Assembly: GCF_022829345.1 (NCBI RefSeq) | Contig: NZ_JAKSXV010000096.1 | Location: forward strand, 62,001-126,000 | Source: Methylobacterium sp. J-090 | GTDB taxonomy: Bacteria; Pseudomonadota; Alphaproteobacteria; Rhizobiales; Beijerinckiaceae | DNA length: 64,000 bases | Direction: 5' to 3' | Shown here: piece by piece, positions 10,380 through 21,788 of the stretch | Position numbering within the stretch: position 1 is the stretch's first letter | How the letters are laid out: each line of letters opens with the position of its first letter | Made by a program: the position numbers and the translations under genes | Notes under the pieces: model-generated | The model's database searches: none | What the model was told of the DNA's origin: nothing | What the model saw: only the letters and a program-made list of their open reading frames with translations

Positions 10380-10707
10380 GCCGACACCCGTCCCCGCGGT
10401 AGAGGAATGCAGCAACCGCTGCAGAAACAAATCGCGAACACGCTAGACGTTCCGGGAGTGTTCCGCAAGGGTTCTGCCGAAAGTTGCACTCTCGTGCGTA
10501 TTGATCGGCATGAAGGGGCGTGTGCCAGCCCCTGGACTTCAATCGGTTCCGCCCGGGATGGGCATGCTGATTTCGGAGCACGGTGGGCCTGTGCCGTCAA
10601 AAGCGGGCTCACCTATCCGGGTGTGTTTGTCCGGGTGCGTTCGTGAGGCGCCCTCGCGTGCCGAACGGGATTGCCCGCACGGGTTCGACCGACGAAGTTG
10701 GGCGGGT
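10380..10707 (-). other. lexA leader and promoter region
   Basis: These 328 bases between the moeA stop and the lexA start hold the LexA operator at 10449-10474. I see no credible reading frame and no clear hairpin terminator for moeA in the rest. Confidence 0.6.
10449..10474 (-). promoter_or_regulatory. LexA operator with three GTTC half-sites
   Basis: On the plus strand the sequence reads GTTC-N7-GTTC-N7-GTTC, with half-sites at 10449-10452, 10460-10463 and 10471-10474. GTTC-N7-GTTC is the established direct-repeat SOS box of Alphaproteobacteria. Here two boxes share the central half-site with an exact 11-base period, about one helical turn. The lexA start codon is 70 bases away, consistent with autorepression. 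Confidence 0.88.
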
Positions 10708-11937
10708 CTACAGGATGCGCCGGTCCAGTCGCAGGATGCGGCAGAGATCGCCGGCCCTGGCGGGGTCGGCGTGGGGCGGTCGGATCAACAGGGCCTCGGC
10801 TTGGCCGAGGACGGAGAGCATGGAAGAATCCTGTCGGTTCTCCGGGTGGACCACGGGCAGGCGGTCGGGTGCCGAGTCGAGGCGGGCACGCATATAGTCC
10901 TGGCGCCCATCGTTTGCCGGCATGGCATGGCCGAGTGTGGCCGGCTCGCTGCGGTCCTCGCCCGCCCGTGGGTCGCCGAGGAGCGCGCGGATCGCCGGCA
11001 CCACGAACAGCAGGCCGCAGACAATGGACGAGACCGGATTGCCGGGCAGGCCGATCACCGTGGTGGGGCCGAGACGCCCGTGCATCAACGGCTTGCCGGG
11101 GCGGAGCGCGACGCGCCAGAACCCGAGCTCCAATCCCTGGCGGGTCAGCGCCGATTGCACGAGGTCGTGGTCACCCACCGACGCGCCGCCGAGGGTGACG
11201 AGGATATCGGCACGGGCCGCAACGGCCTGCGCGAGGGCCGCTTCGAGGGCGTCCAGGGTGTCGCCGGCAATGCCGAGATCGACGGTTTCCGCCCCGGCCT
11301 CGCGGGCGAGGGCACCGACCGCGAGGGCGTTGGAGGCGACGATCTGGTCCCAGCGCGCCGGCGCGCCGGGCGCCACGAGCTCGTCGCCGGTGGCGAGGAT
11401 CGCCACACGCGGGCGCCGGCGCAGTTCGAGCCGGGCATGGCCGGCGGCGGCGGCGAGGGCCGTGCGGCGTGCATCCAGGGTGTCGCCGGCGCGCAGGAGC
11501 ACGTCGCCCGCCAGGAAATCGAGGCCGCTCGGGCGCACGAAGCGGCCGGCCGCCACGGGCTCGCGGGCGACGACTTGGCCGTCCGCGGCGTCGGCGTTTT
11601 CCTGGATCAGGATGGCGTCTGCGCCCTCGGGTACGGGCGCCCCGGTGAAGATACGCACGGCCTCGCCCGGTCCGACGGTCTCGGTGAAGCCATGACCGGC
11701 GGCACTCGTGCCGATGACGCGCAACGCGGCCGGACACGTGGCGATGTCCTCGGCGCGCACGGCGTAGCCGTCCATGGCCGAGGCGGGGAAGGGGGGCTGG
11801 GTGCGGGTGGCGCGGACATCCTCGGCCAACGTGCGGCCTGCGGCCTCCGCGATGGCGACGGATTCGGCCGAGACGGGGTCGGGGATGCCGGCGAGAATCC
11901 GGCGCAGGGCTTCCGCGACGGCGATCGGCCCGCTCAA
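10708..11937 (-). CDS. moeA: Molybdopterin molybdenumtransferase MoeA
   Basis: MoeA inserts molybdate into adenylated molybdopterin to make the molybdenum cofactor. The 409-residue protein shows the N-terminal [11 protein letters not shown] signature, [15 protein letters not shown], the MoCF-fold segment [13 protein letters not shown] and the proline-rich [11 protein letters not shown] / GLPGNPVSS segments. Translation probably starts at TTG 11937, which overlaps the moaC stop (TTGA), because homology begins with [14 protein letters not shown]. It follows moaC in a tightly packed operon. Confidence 0.95.
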   Translation of the reverse strand: MSGPIAVAEALRRILAGIPDPVSAESVAIAEAAGRTLAEDVRATRTQPPFPASAMDGYAVRAEDIATCPAALRVIGTSAAGHGFTETVGPGEAVRIFTGAPVPEGADAILIQENADAADGQVVAREPVAAGRFVRPSGLDFLAGDVLLRAGDTLDARRTALAAAAGHARLELRRRPRVAILATGDELVAPGAPARWDQIVASNALAVGALAREAGAETVDLGIAGDTLDALEAALAQAVAARADILVTLGGASVGDHDLVQSALTRQGLELGFWRVALRPGKPLMHGRLGPTTVIGLPGNPVSSIVCGLLFVVPAIRALLGDPRAGEDRSEPATLGHAMPANDGRQDYMRARLDSAPDRLPVVHPENRQDSSMLSVLGQAEALLIRPPHADPARAGDLCRILRLDRRIL

Positions 11938-12419
11938 ACGGCATCCTCCGCCAGATAGGCGCCGGAGCGGCCGCCATCCTTGGCCAGAAGCCGGATGCCC
12001 TCGATGCGCATGCCCCGGTCGGCGGCCTTCACCATGTCGTAGATGGTCAGGCACGCCACCGAGACGGCGGTGAGCGCTTCCATCTCGACGCCGGTCGGCC
12101 CGAGCACCTTGACCTCGGCCGTGACCCGAAGACCCGGTAGGGCCTCGTCCACGTCACAATCGACCCGAACCTTGGCGATCAGCAGCGGGTGGCAGAGCGG
12201 AATGAGCTCGTGGGTGCGCTTGGCCGCCATGATGCCGGCGAGGCGCGCCGTGCCGATGACGTCGCCTTTCTTGGCGTCGCCCTCGCGGATCAGCGCCAGG
12301 GTCTCGGGCCGCATCACCACGGTGCCGACGGCGCGGGCCGTGCGGGTGGTGGCGGCCTTGTCCGAGACATCGACCATGTTGGCGGCACCCGCCGCGTCGA
12401 GATGAGTCAGTTCGGCCAA
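11934..12419 (-). CDS. moaC: Cyclic pyranopterin monophosphate synthase MoaC
   Basis: MoaC converts 3',8-cyclo-7,8-dihydro-GTP to cyclic pyranopterin monophosphate, the second step of molybdopterin synthesis. Family signatures include [18 protein letters not shown] near residue 12, [10 protein letters not shown] near residue 75 and [23 protein letters not shown] near residue 110. The TTG start at 12419, eight bases after a GAGG ribosome site, gives 161 residues and matches the usual N-terminus ([10 protein letters not shown]). The frame remains open upstream into trpC. It overlaps moeA by 4 bases. Confidence 0.95.
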   Translation of the reverse strand: MAELTHLDAAGAANMVDVSDKAATTRTARAVGTVVMRPETLALIREGDAKKGDVIGTARLAGIMAAKRTHELIPLCHPLLIAKVRVDCDVDEALPGLRVTAEVKVLGPTGVEMEALTAVSVACLTIYDMVKAADRGMRIEGIRLLAKDGGRSGAYLAEDAV

Positions 12420-12429
12420 GGGTCCGTCC

Positions 12430-13266
12430 TCATGCGTCGCCGAAGAGCAGGTGCCGGGTCGCTTCCGCCACATCGTCCTGGCGCATCAGACTCTCGCCGA
12501 CGAGGACCGTGCGCAGGCCGTTCTCGCCGAGCCGCACCACGTCGGCATGGCCCGAGATCCCGCTCTCGGCCACGGCGATGCGGTCCTGCGGCACGCCGTG
12601 GCCGAGGCGGATCGCCGTCTCGAACGAGACCTCGAAGGTCTTGAGGTTGCGGTTGTTGATACCGATGAGCTTCGTGCCGAGGGGAATCGCCCGGGCGAGC
12701 TCGGCATCGTCGTGGACTTCCACCAGCACGTCCATGCCGAGGTCGTTCGCGGTTTCGACCAGGGCTTCCGCCTCGTCGTCGTCGAGGCAGGCCATGATGG
12801 CGAGGATGCAGTCGGCCCCCCAGGCGCGGGCCTCGAACACCTGGTAGGGTTCGAACAGGAAATCCTTGCGCAGGACCGGCAATGAGCAGGCATCGCGGGC
12901 CTGGGTGAGATACTCCGGCTTGCCCTGAAACGAGGGCGTGTCGGTGAGCACCGAGAGACAGGTGGCGCCGCCCGTCTCGTAGGCTTTCGCGATGGTGGCG
13001 GAATCGAAATCGGCGCGGATCAAACCCTTCGAGGGCGAGGCCTTCTTCACTTCGGCGATGAGGGCCGGGCGACCTTGCGCGATATGGGTCGCGAGGGCGT
13101 CGGCGAAGCCCCGGGCCGGACTCATGACGGCGACACGCTTCTCGAGCTTGGTCTGCGGCACCCGCAGCTTGGCCTCCGCGATCTCGCGGCGCTTGTAGGC
13201 CTCGATTCGGGCGAGCACGTCGGTGCGCGCGGTGGAGGCCGTGTCATCGGTCGCGGGATCGGACAT
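12430..13266 (-). CDS. trpC: Indole-3-glycerol phosphate synthase
   Basis: TrpC closes the indole ring of CdRP in tryptophan synthesis. The 278-residue monofunctional protein (not fused to TrpF) shows the TIM-barrel motifs [57 protein letters not shown] and [13 protein letters not shown] 13266 is chosen because the upstream open frame (48 codons) lacks homology. It lies 10 bases after trpD and 10 bases before the moaC start, consistent with one transcript. Confidence 0.96.
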   Translation of the reverse strand: MSDPATDDTASTARTDVLARIEAYKRREIAEAKLRVPQTKLEKRVAVMSPARGFADALATHIAQGRPALIAEVKKASPSKGLIRADFDSATIAKAYETGGATCLSVLTDTPSFQGKPEYLTQARDACSLPVLRKDFLFEPYQVFEARAWGADCILAIMACLDDDEAEALVETANDLGMDVLVEVHDDAELARAIPLGTKLIGINNRNLKTFEVSFETAIRLGHGVPQDRIAVAESGISGHADVVRLGENGLRTVLVGESLMRQDDVAEATRHLLFGDA

Positions 13267-13276
13267 GAGACGGCCT

Positions 13277-14290
13277 TCAGGCGTTCGAAACGTGGACGAG
13301 GGCGGCCAGCGTCGCGCGGGCCGCGCCGGAATCGAGGGCGTCTTCCGCCCGCACGACGCCCTCACGGAGGGTCGCGGCGGCGCCCGCCACCACGAGGGCG
13401 GCGCCGGCATTGATCACGCCGATGTCGCGATAGGCGTTGCGGGCCCCCTCCAGCACCCCGTGCAGGGCGGCGGCGTTGTGCTCGGGGTCGCCGCCGCGCA
13501 GGGCGTCGAGGGTGTGGAGGCGCAAGCCCACCTCGCGCGGATCGAGGGTGAGGTGGGACAGGTGGCCCCCGTCCAACGCGACGACGGCGGTGGGGCCGGT
13601 GACGGTGATCTCGTCGAGGCCGTCCGAGCCGTGCACGGTCCAGACGCGCTCGCTCCCGAGTTCAGCGAGCACCCGGGTCAGGGGCTCGGCCCAGGCGGGG
13701 GCCGAGACGCCGAAGAGCTGGAACTTGACCCCGGCAGGATTGGCGAGGGGGCCGAGGAGGTTGAAGATCGTACGGGTGGGGAGTTCGGCCCGCACGGGCG
13801 CCACGTGGCGCATGGCGCCGTGATGGGTCTGAGCGAACATGAAGCACAGGCCGGTCTCGGCGAGGCAGCGCGCGAGGCCGGCCGGGTCGAGGCCGATGCG
13901 GACGCCGAGCGCCGACAGGACGTCGGCGGCGCCCGAGCGCGAGGTCGCGGCACGGTTGCCGTGCTTGGCCACGGGCACGCCGCAGGAAGCCGTGACGATC
14001 GCCGCCAGGGTCGAGACGTTGTAGCTGCCCGAGTGATCCCCCCCGGTGCCGACGACATCGATGGCGCCCGGCACGGCGGCCACGGGCAGCATCCGCGCCC
14101 GCATGGCCTCGACGGCGCCGACGATCTCGTCGGGCGTCTCGCCGCGCACCTTGAGGGCGATGAGGAAGGCGCTGGCCTGGACGGGCGTCACCTCACCCGA
14201 GAGCAGATCGTCGAAGGCGCGGCGGGCCTCGGCGCGGTCGAGGCTCGTGCCGGCGGCGACTTTCGCGAGGAGCGGCTTGAACGAATCCAC
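13277..14290 (-). CDS. trpD: Anthranilate phosphoribosyltransferase
   Basis: TrpD attaches the phosphoribosyl group from PRPP to anthranilate. The 337-residue protein shows the glycine-rich PRPP loop [16 protein letters not shown], the [17 protein letters not shown] segment and the [20 protein letters not shown] region. GTG 14290 begins the typical N-terminus [16 protein letters not shown]; an in-frame TTG 12 codons upstream is possible but has no homology. The start codon lies inside a 14-base tandem duplication, so a second GTG occurs 14 bases upstream in another frame. No strong ribosome site is visible before either. Confidence 0.94.
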   Translation of the reverse strand: MDSFKPLLAKVAAGTSLDRAEARRAFDDLLSGEVTPVQASAFLIALKVRGETPDEIVGAVEAMRARMLPVAAVPGAIDVVGTGGDHSGSYNVSTLAAIVTASCGVPVAKHGNRAATSRSGAADVLSALGVRIGLDPAGLARCLAETGLCFMFAQTHHGAMRHVAPVRAELPTRTIFNLLGPLANPAGVKFQLFGVSAPAWAEPLTRVLAELGSERVWTVHGSDGLDEITVTGPTAVVALDGGHLSHLTLDPREVGLRLHTLDALRGGDPEHNAAALHGVLEGARNAYRDIGVINAGAALVVAGAAATLREGVVRAEDALDSGAARATLAALVHVSNA

Positions 14291-14304
14291 CTGAACGAAT
14301 CCAC
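14278..14304 (-). repeat. 14-base tandem duplication over the trpD start
   Basis: TGAACGAATCCACC (14278-14291) is followed directly by TGAACGAATCCAC (14292-14304). On the coding strand each copy carries GTGGATTCGTTCA, so the trpD start codon and next three codons are duplicated out of frame. Confidence 0.85.
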
Positions 14305-14344
14305 GGGCCGGTTGGAATGAGATCAATCAGCTTTGATCGATCGC

Positions 14345-14959
14345 TCAATGCACGCCGGGCCGGCCCTTGTCACGCGATCCGTTCCAGGCTGCCGCGATGT
14401 CGAGGAAATTCCGCAGGATCTGCGACCCGTGATGGGACAAGATGCTTTCGGGGTGGAACTGCACCCCGTGTACGGGCAGCGTTGTGTGCTGCAACCCCAT
14501 GATGAGCCCATCGGCCTCCGCCGTGACGGCCAGCGTCTCCGGGCAGTTCGTGCGCTCGACCACGAGGGAATGGTAGCGGGTCGCGTCGAACGGGCCGTTG
14601 AGCCCGCGAAAGATCCCCGAAGCCCGGTGCTCGATGGACGAGACCTTGCCGTGCATGGGACTGGGCGCGCGCACCACGTCGCCGCCGAAGGCCTGCCCGA
14701 TGGCCTGGAGCCCGAGGCAGACGCCGAAGATCGGGATCTCGCCCGAGAGATCGCGCACCACGTCGAGGCAGATGCCGGCCTCGTTGGGCGAGCACGGCCC
14801 CGGCGACAGCACCACGGCATCGGGCGACCGCTCGCGGATCTCCGCGATGGTGATGCAATCGTTGCGCACCACCTCGATGGACCCGCAGAGCGGGCCGATC
14901 AGGTGGACGAGGTTCCACGTGAACGAGTCATAATTGTCGATGACGAGGACGTTGGACAT
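14345..14959 (-). CDS. trpG: Anthranilate synthase component II (glutamine amidotransferase)
   Basis: TrpG hydrolyses glutamine and channels ammonia to TrpE. The 204-residue class I amidotransferase shows IDNYDSFTWNLVHL at the N-terminus, the oxyanion segment LSPGPCSPNEAG, the nucleophile cysteine in FGVCLGLQAIGQ and the His-Glu of GVQFHPESI. The ATG at 14959 gives the usual N-terminus. Such proteins can also serve as PabA in folate synthesis. It lies between trpE and trpD, with 63 and 54 bases of spacing. Confidence 0.95.
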   Translation of the reverse strand: MSNVLVIDNYDSFTWNLVHLIGPLCGSIEVVRNDCITIAEIRERSPDAVVLSPGPCSPNEAGICLDVVRDLSGEIPIFGVCLGLQAIGQAFGGDVVRAPSPMHGKVSSIEHRASGIFRGLNGPFDATRYHSLVVERTNCPETLAVTAEADGLIMGLQHTTLPVHGVQFHPESILSHHGSQILRNFLDIAAAWNGSRDKGRPGVH

Positions 14960-15022
14960 CGGTCGCTCACTGGCCATGATCGGCGGTTTGACCGCACGAG
15001 GCAGCGCGGTCAACCACGCCGC

Positions 15023-16546
15023 CTACTGCCCCCGTCGCGCCCGGCTCGCATACATCACCGCATCCTCGGCGGCGCGGAATAGCGCCTTGGCCTTGTTGAC
15101 GCATTCCTGCTGCTCGGAGGCCGGGTCGGAATCGTAGACGATACCGGCGCCTGCCTGCACGTGCATGCGGCCGTCCTTCACGATGGCCGTGCGCAGCACG
15201 ATGCAGGTGTCCATCTCGCCCCGCGCGCCGAAATAGCCGACGCAACCGCCGTAGGGACCGCGCTTCTCGCGCTCCAGTTCGTCGATGATCTCCATGGCCC
15301 TGACCTTGGGCGCGCCCGAGACCGTGCCGGCGGGAAACCCGGCGGCGAGGGCGTCGAGGGTGTCATGGCGCGGATCGAGGTCGCCTTCGACGTTGGAGAC
15401 GATGTGCATCACATGACTGTAGTATTCGAGGAAGAACGAACCCGTGACCGTCACGGAGCCGATCCTGGCGACGCGGCCGACATCGTTGCGGCCGAGGTCG
15501 AGCAGCATGAGGTGTTCGGAGCGCTCCTTCGGGTCGGCGAGCAACTCCTGCGCCAGGGCCTTGTCCTCGGCGGGCGTCGCACCGCGCCGCCGCGTGCCGG
15601 CGATGGGCCGGATGGTGACGCGCGCGTCGCGCACCCGCACGAGGATCTCGGGTGACGAGCACACCACCTGAAACGCCTCGAAATCGAGGTAGCACAGGAA
15701 CGGGGCCGGATTCGTCCGCCGCAGGGAGCGATAGAGCGCGATGGCCGGCAGGGTGAACGGCGCCTCGAAGCGCTGCGACAGCACCACCTGGAACACGTCC
15801 CCGGCGACGATGTACTCCTTCGCCCGCGCCACCATGCCGAGATACTCGGCCGGCGTGGTGTTCGAGACGGGCTCGGGCGGCGCGATGGCGCGCGGGTCGA
15901 TGCGGGCATCAACGGGGAGGGGACCTTCGAGGGCCTCGGCCACCCGTTCGAGGCGAGCGAGGACGGCCTCGTAGGCGGCGCGCGCGGAGATTCCGGGCTC
16001 CGGCCGCACGGGACCGACCACGGTGATCACGTCGCGCACGGAATCGAACACCACCATCACGCGGGGGCGAACGAGGATCGCGTCGGGCACGCCGAGGGGA
16101 TCGGGGTTCGGCACCCCGAGATTCTCCATGGCCCGGACCATGTCGTAGCCGAGGTAGCCGAACAGGCCCGCCGCCATGGGCGGCAGGGGCTCGGCCTCGG
16201 TCTCGACGCCGATGGCGCTCTCGGCGATGAGGGCGCGCAGGCTCGCGAGCGGGGCCGAATCGTCCGCGACGAAGGCGGTGAGGCCGGGGTCGCGGGCGAT
16301 CTCCGGCCGCCCGTCGCGGCAGCGCCACGCGAGATCCGGGTCGAGGCCGATCATCGAGTAGCGGCCGCGCACGACCCCGCCCTCGACGGATTCGAGCAGG
16401 AAGGCCGGCCCGGCATGGCGCGCGCGCAGCTTCAGGAACGCGGCGACGGGGGTCTCGAGGTCGGCCAGCAAGGTGAGGTTGAGGAGGGTCGGGCGCCCCG
16501 CCTCGTAGGCTTCCGTGAAGGCTGCGTCGTCGTGGGTGTGCGTCAT
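15023..16546 (-). CDS. trpE: Anthranilate synthase component I
   Basis: TrpE converts chorismate to anthranilate using ammonia from TrpG. The 507-residue protein carries the tryptophan feedback motif LLES at residues 50-53, arguing for TrpE rather than PabB. The C-terminal chorismate-binding core shows VVLSQRFEAPF, SPEILVRV, PIAGTRRRG, MLLDLGRNDVGRVA, GTVSGAPKVRAMEII and QAGAGIVYDSDPASE. ATG 16546 lies 7 bases after the ppiD stop; a GTG 8 codons upstream overlaps ppiD and is less likely. I see no leader peptide with clustered Trp codons. Confidence 0.96.
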   Translation of the reverse strand: MTHTHDDAAFTEAYEAGRPTLLNLTLLADLETPVAAFLKLRARHAGPAFLLESVEGGVVRGRYSMIGLDPDLAWRCRDGRPEIARDPGLTAFVADDSAPLASLRALIAESAIGVETEAEPLPPMAAGLFGYLGYDMVRAMENLGVPNPDPLGVPDAILVRPRVMVVFDSVRDVITVVGPVRPEPGISARAAYEAVLARLERVAEALEGPLPVDARIDPRAIAPPEPVSNTTPAEYLGMVARAKEYIVAGDVFQVVLSQRFEAPFTLPAIALYRSLRRTNPAPFLCYLDFEAFQVVCSSPEILVRVRDARVTIRPIAGTRRRGATPAEDKALAQELLADPKERSEHLMLLDLGRNDVGRVARIGSVTVTGSFFLEYYSHVMHIVSNVEGDLDPRHDTLDALAAGFPAGTVSGAPKVRAMEIIDELEREKRGPYGGCVGYFGARGEMDTCIVLRTAIVKDGRMHVQAGAGIVYDSDPASEQQECVNKAKALFRAAEDAVMYASRARRGQ

Positions 16547-16553
16547 CGGCAGA

Positions 16554-18458
16554 TCAATACTCGCCGCCACCGACGGCCCGGCGGAAGGCCGCCTGGTTGA
16601 CGGTGATGCCGACCGATTTCTGGACCTCGGCGATGTACTCGCCGAGCACGTCGTCGGCCAGCGTCGACTGGAAGCGCTTGGCGATGGCCTCGTCGGCCGG
16701 CGCGCCGGGCACGTAGGCCGGCATGGTGGCGGCCGTGACCTTGAACAGGGCGCGGCGCTCGCCGGCCTCCGCCGAGGCCGACTTGTCGATGGCGGTGGCG
16801 AAGATGCGGTTGACCACGTCGGCGGTGAGGTCGCCCTGGGGCTGATTGCGGGCGATGTCGGATACAGTCTCGACGTTGAGGCCTGCGGACTGCGCCACGG
16901 CCTCCATGCTCTCGCCCTTGTCGAGGCGGTCGGACAGTTCCTTGGCCTTGGCGGTCAGCAGACGTGCGCTCTCGGCGGCGCGCCAGCGGGCCACGACCTC
17001 GTCGCGGACGGCCTCCAGGGGCTTGTCGTGAGCGCGGTCGATGTTGGTGATGTCGTACCAGACGTAGCCACCCGACTTCGTACGCAGGGGCTCGTTGTCG
17101 CCGCCGACCTCGGAACGGAACAGGGCCGCGACGGTGGTCTCGCGGTCGGGGATTCCCGCCACGGGATTGCCATCCGCGTCGAGGCCCTGGGCGTTCAGGG
17201 CCGGCACCGCCACGAGGGTGAGGCCGCGATCCTTGGCGATCTCGGCCAGGGGCTTGGTGTTGGCGCGGGCGTCCTCGATGGCGTCGTGGGCGGCCTCGAT
17301 GCCGCTCGTCGCGCGCTCCAACGCAATGGACTTTGCGATGTCGGCCCGGACGTCGGCCAGGGGCTTCAGGGTCTCGGGCTCGATGGCGGTGACGCGCAGG
17401 AGTACGGTGCCGAACCGGCCCTTCACGGGGGCGCTGACGGTGTCCTTGGCGAGCGCGAAGGCGGCGTCGGCCACGGGCTTGTCGAACAGCTCGGCCTTGG
17501 TGAGGGTGCCCAGCGTCAGGTTCTTGGCGTCCGCGCCGCTCTCGGCGGCGACGGCCTCGAAGGGCGCCTGGTTGGCGTCGAGCTTCTTACGGGCGGCCTC
17601 GGCGGACGCTTCATCGGGAAACACGATCTGCTGGATCGTGCGGCGCTCCGGCGTCCCATACTTGGCGCGGTCGGCCTCGTAGCGCTTGGCGATGTCCTCC
17701 GGAGTCACCGCATCGGGCTTGGCCATGGCCTGCGGATCGAGCACCAGAAGGTTCACCGCGCGGGTCTCGGACGCCCGAAACGCGTACTTGTTCTCCTCAT
17801 AATACGCCTTGAGCGCCTCGTCCGTGGGAGCCGCGATCTCGCCGACGAGGGAGGGCGGCAGCATCATGAGCGTCACGGCACGCCGCTCGGTGGTGTAGCG
17901 ATGCACCGCCTCGCGGAGCGCCGCCGGCACGTGAAGGTCGGCGGCCACGGCTTCGGCGAGCTGGAGGCGGGCGGCGACGGAGCGCTGCTCGCGCACGAAG
18001 GTCGCCTCGTTCAGGCCGGCGCGCTGCAGGGTCTGGAAGAACAGCGCCGGGTCGAACTTGCCGTCGGCGCCCTGGAAGCTCTTCTCCTCGCGGATGGCGC
18101 GCAGGACGGAGGCGTCCGGGATGCTGAGGCCGAGGGACGCGGTCTGCTGGTCGAGAGACGCCTCGCTCACGAGCTGAGCCAGGACCTGGCGGTCGAGGCC
18201 GAGCGCCCGGGCCTGATCCGGCGTCAGGGTGCGGCGGGTCTGGCTCTGGTAGCGCTGGAGCTGGTTCTGATAGGCGCTGCGCACGGCCTCGGCCGAGATC
18301 GGCGTCTTGCCGACGGTGGCGACGGTGCTGGTCGACCCTGCGCGAAAGAATTCCTCGACGCCGAAGATCGCGACACCGGCGATGAGGAAGACGAACACCA
18401 CGGAGAGGATGATCTTGCCGAGCCAGTGCTGGCTCGCCTTGCGCATGTTCGTCAGCAT
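16554..18458 (-). CDS. PpiD/SurA-like membrane-anchored peptidyl-prolyl isomerase
   Basis: This 634-residue periplasmic chaperone/foldase is held by one N-terminal transmembrane helix (about residues 16-37, KIILSVVFVFLIAGVAIFGV). It continues with a SurA_N-like domain (about 45-230) and a parvulin-type rotamase domain near 255-370 (RTIQQIVFP, AGLFD-like AELFDKPVADAAFAL, GRFGTVLLRV). PpiD-type proteins sit at the Sec translocon exit and assist outer-membrane protein folding. ATG 18458 gives MLTNMRKASQHWLGK before the helix. It is upstream of and adjacent to trpE and divergent from tpiA, so trpE may be read from the ppiD promoter. Confidence 0.9.
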   Translation of the reverse strand: MLTNMRKASQHWLGKIILSVVFVFLIAGVAIFGVEEFFRAGSTSTVATVGKTPISAEAVRSAYQNQLQRYQSQTRRTLTPDQARALGLDRQVLAQLVSEASLDQQTASLGLSIPDASVLRAIREEKSFQGADGKFDPALFFQTLQRAGLNEATFVREQRSVAARLQLAEAVAADLHVPAALREAVHRYTTERRAVTLMMLPPSLVGEIAAPTDEALKAYYEENKYAFRASETRAVNLLVLDPQAMAKPDAVTPEDIAKRYEADRAKYGTPERRTIQQIVFPDEASAEAARKKLDANQAPFEAVAAESGADAKNLTLGTLTKAELFDKPVADAAFALAKDTVSAPVKGRFGTVLLRVTAIEPETLKPLADVRADIAKSIALERATSGIEAAHDAIEDARANTKPLAEIAKDRGLTLVAVPALNAQGLDADGNPVAGIPDRETTVAALFRSEVGGDNEPLRTKSGGYVWYDITNIDRAHDKPLEAVRDEVVARWRAAESARLLTAKAKELSDRLDKGESMEAVAQSAGLNVETVSDIARNQPQGDLTADVVNRIFATAIDKSASAEAGERRALFKVTAATMPAYVPGAPADEAIAKRFQSTLADDVLGEYIAEVQKSVGITVNQAAFRRAVGGGEY

Positions 18459-18652
18459 CGAAAGGTCCGGGTTCTTGTCTTTGAAAATGGCGCGCGGACG
18501 GGCCGGCTCCACTCTGAAGGTCGCCCGCGATAGACCATCCGCACGCCATCGCAAAGACCGCCGGCCCGGGGCCTCGTCGGTTTGCGCCCCGCCCGGCTGA
18601 TCTGGTAGGGCCGGCGCGAAGCTGGACGGGACGACAGGCGGAGCGGAGATCC

Positions 18653-19417
18653 ATGACGAAGGCGGGACGCAGGCCACTGGTCGCGGGCAATTGGAAGATG
18701 AACGGCCTGCGCAGCTCGGTCTCCGTGGTGGAGGCGGTGCGCAACGGTCTCAGCCCGGACCTGCTCTGTGACGTCGATGTCCTGATCTGTCCGCCCTCGA
18801 CCCTGATCTCGTCCTGCGTCGCGGCGGTCTACGGATCGCCCGTCGCCATCGGCGGCCAGAATCTCCACGCCAAGCGCAATGGCGCCTTCACCGGCAGCAT
18901 CTCGGCCGAGATGCTGGCCGATCTCGGCGCGTCCTACGTCATCGTCGGCCATTCCGAGCGACGGGCCTACCACCACGAGACCGACGACGGCGTCCACGCC
19001 AAGGCGCTCGGCGCTCGGCGCGCCGGTCTGTGCGGCATCATCTGCGTCGGGGAGACTCAGGACGAGCGCGAGGAGGGCCGCACCCTCGACATCGTGCGGG
19101 CGCAGCTCGCCATCGGCGTGCCGAAGGGCGCCACGGGGGCCGATACGGTCATCGCCTACGAGCCGGTCTGGGCCATCGGCACCGGCCTGACCCCGACGCC
19201 GGCCGACATCGCCGAGGTCCACGCGTCCCTGCGCGAGATGCTCGGCCAGCTCATCGGCCCGGAAGCCGCGAAGGTCCGCATCCTCTACGGCGGTTCGGTC
19301 AAGCCCGGAAACGCCCGCGAACTCATGGCGGTTGAGAACGTCGACGGCGCCCTCGTCGGTGGCGCAAGCCTCGTCGCCGACGACTTCCTGGGGATCGTCA
19401 ACGCCTACGCCCGCTGA
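18653..19417 (+). CDS. tpiA: Triosephosphate isomerase
   Basis: TpiA interconverts DHAP and glyceraldehyde-3-phosphate. The 254-residue TIM barrel shows the substrate lysine in [10 protein letters not shown] near residue 14, the electrophilic histidine in [12 protein letters not shown] and the catalytic glutamate in [17 protein letters not shown]. The phosphate-binding [12 protein letters not shown] and GALVGGASL segments follow. The start is ATG 18653. The 194-base divergent region shared with ppiD must hold both promoters; no operator is recognised there. Confidence 0.97.
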   Translation: MTKAGRRPLVAGNWKMNGLRSSVSVVEAVRNGLSPDLLCDVDVLICPPSTLISSCVAAVYGSPVAIGGQNLHAKRNGAFTGSISAEMLADLGASYVIVGHSERRAYHHETDDGVHAKALGARRAGLCGIICVGETQDEREEGRTLDIVRAQLAIGVPKGATGADTVIAYEPVWAIGTGLTPTPADIAEVHASLREMLGQLIGPEAAKVRILYGGSVKPGNARELMAVENVDGALVGGASLVADDFLGIVNAYAR

Positions 19418-19546
19418 CCCCACCGTCGATTGGCGTTTCCGCGCTTTCTGGTGTAACAGCCGGCCAAATAAGCGGCCGACGTGGTTGCGTGCGTCGCGCC
19501 CGATCCCTCCCGCGTGCGCCTTGATTGTGCCGCCCCTGGATAAACA

Positions 19547-19954
19547 ATGCAGACCGTCCTGATCTCGATTCACCTCATCGTCGTCCTCGGCCTCATCGCC
19601 GTGGTGCTGCTCCAGCGCTCCGAGGGTGGCCTCGGTCTCGGCGGTGGCGGCAGCGGCGGCGTGTCCGGCTTCATGACCGGGCGCGGACAGGCCAACGCCC
19701 TGACCCGGGCCACCGCGATCCTGGCGGCCCTGTTCTTCGCCACCAGCATGACCCTCGGTGTGATGTCGCATCGCAGCGCTGCCCCGCGCTCGATCCTGGA
19801 CGGTGCCGGGACCTCGCAGCCCGCGGGTCAACCGAATGCGGGTAACCTGCTCGACACCCTTCGGCAGAACCAGGGCGGTGCCGCGCCCGCAACCCCGGCG
19901 GCGCCCACCGCTCCCGCCGCGCCAGCGACCCCCGAGGCGCCGCAGTCGCGCTGA
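19547..19954 (+). CDS. secG: Preprotein translocase subunit SecG
   Basis: SecG is the small helper subunit of the SecYEG channel. The 135-residue protein has two transmembrane helices (about 2-22 and 52-74) joined by the glycine-rich cytoplasmic loop typical of the family (GGLGLGGGGSGGVSGFMTGRG). An alanine/proline-rich C-terminal tail follows, as is common in Hyphomicrobiales. It sits between tpiA and pyrG, a conserved alphaproteobacterial order. Confidence 0.93.
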   Translation: MQTVLISIHLIVVLGLIAVVLLQRSEGGLGLGGGGSGGVSGFMTGRGQANALTRATAILAALFFATSMTLGVMSHRSAAPRSILDGAGTSQPAGQPNAGNLLDTLRQNQGGAAPATPAAPTAPAAPATPEAPQSR

Positions 19955-20098
19955 TCGCGGCGAACCACCGCCCTCGCTCGTCACTCGCTCGGCCGTCCGT
20001 CGCCGGGACTTTACCGGCCCGATCACGCTTGGGCCCGAGACCATCGACGCCCCCGGTACGCCGACACTCCGCGTATGCCCTCGCAGCGCGGGGGATAA

Positions 20099-21778
<1,680 letters not shown>

Positions 21779-21788
21779 GGGGCGGGCG

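Noticed and set aside
10501..11958. 485-codon plus-strand frame opposite moeA
   Set aside because: Antisense to moeA with a shadow composition and no recognisable motif.
16547..16553. Tryptophan leader peptide or attenuator before trpE
   Set aside because: Only 7 bases separate ppiD and trpE, and no Trp-codon cluster or alternative hairpins fit there.
16515..18533. 672-codon open frame on the plus strand opposite ppiD
   Set aside because: Its product is a low-complexity Gly/Arg/Val-rich sequence of the kind produced antisense to high-GC genes, and the opposite strand encodes a clear foldase.
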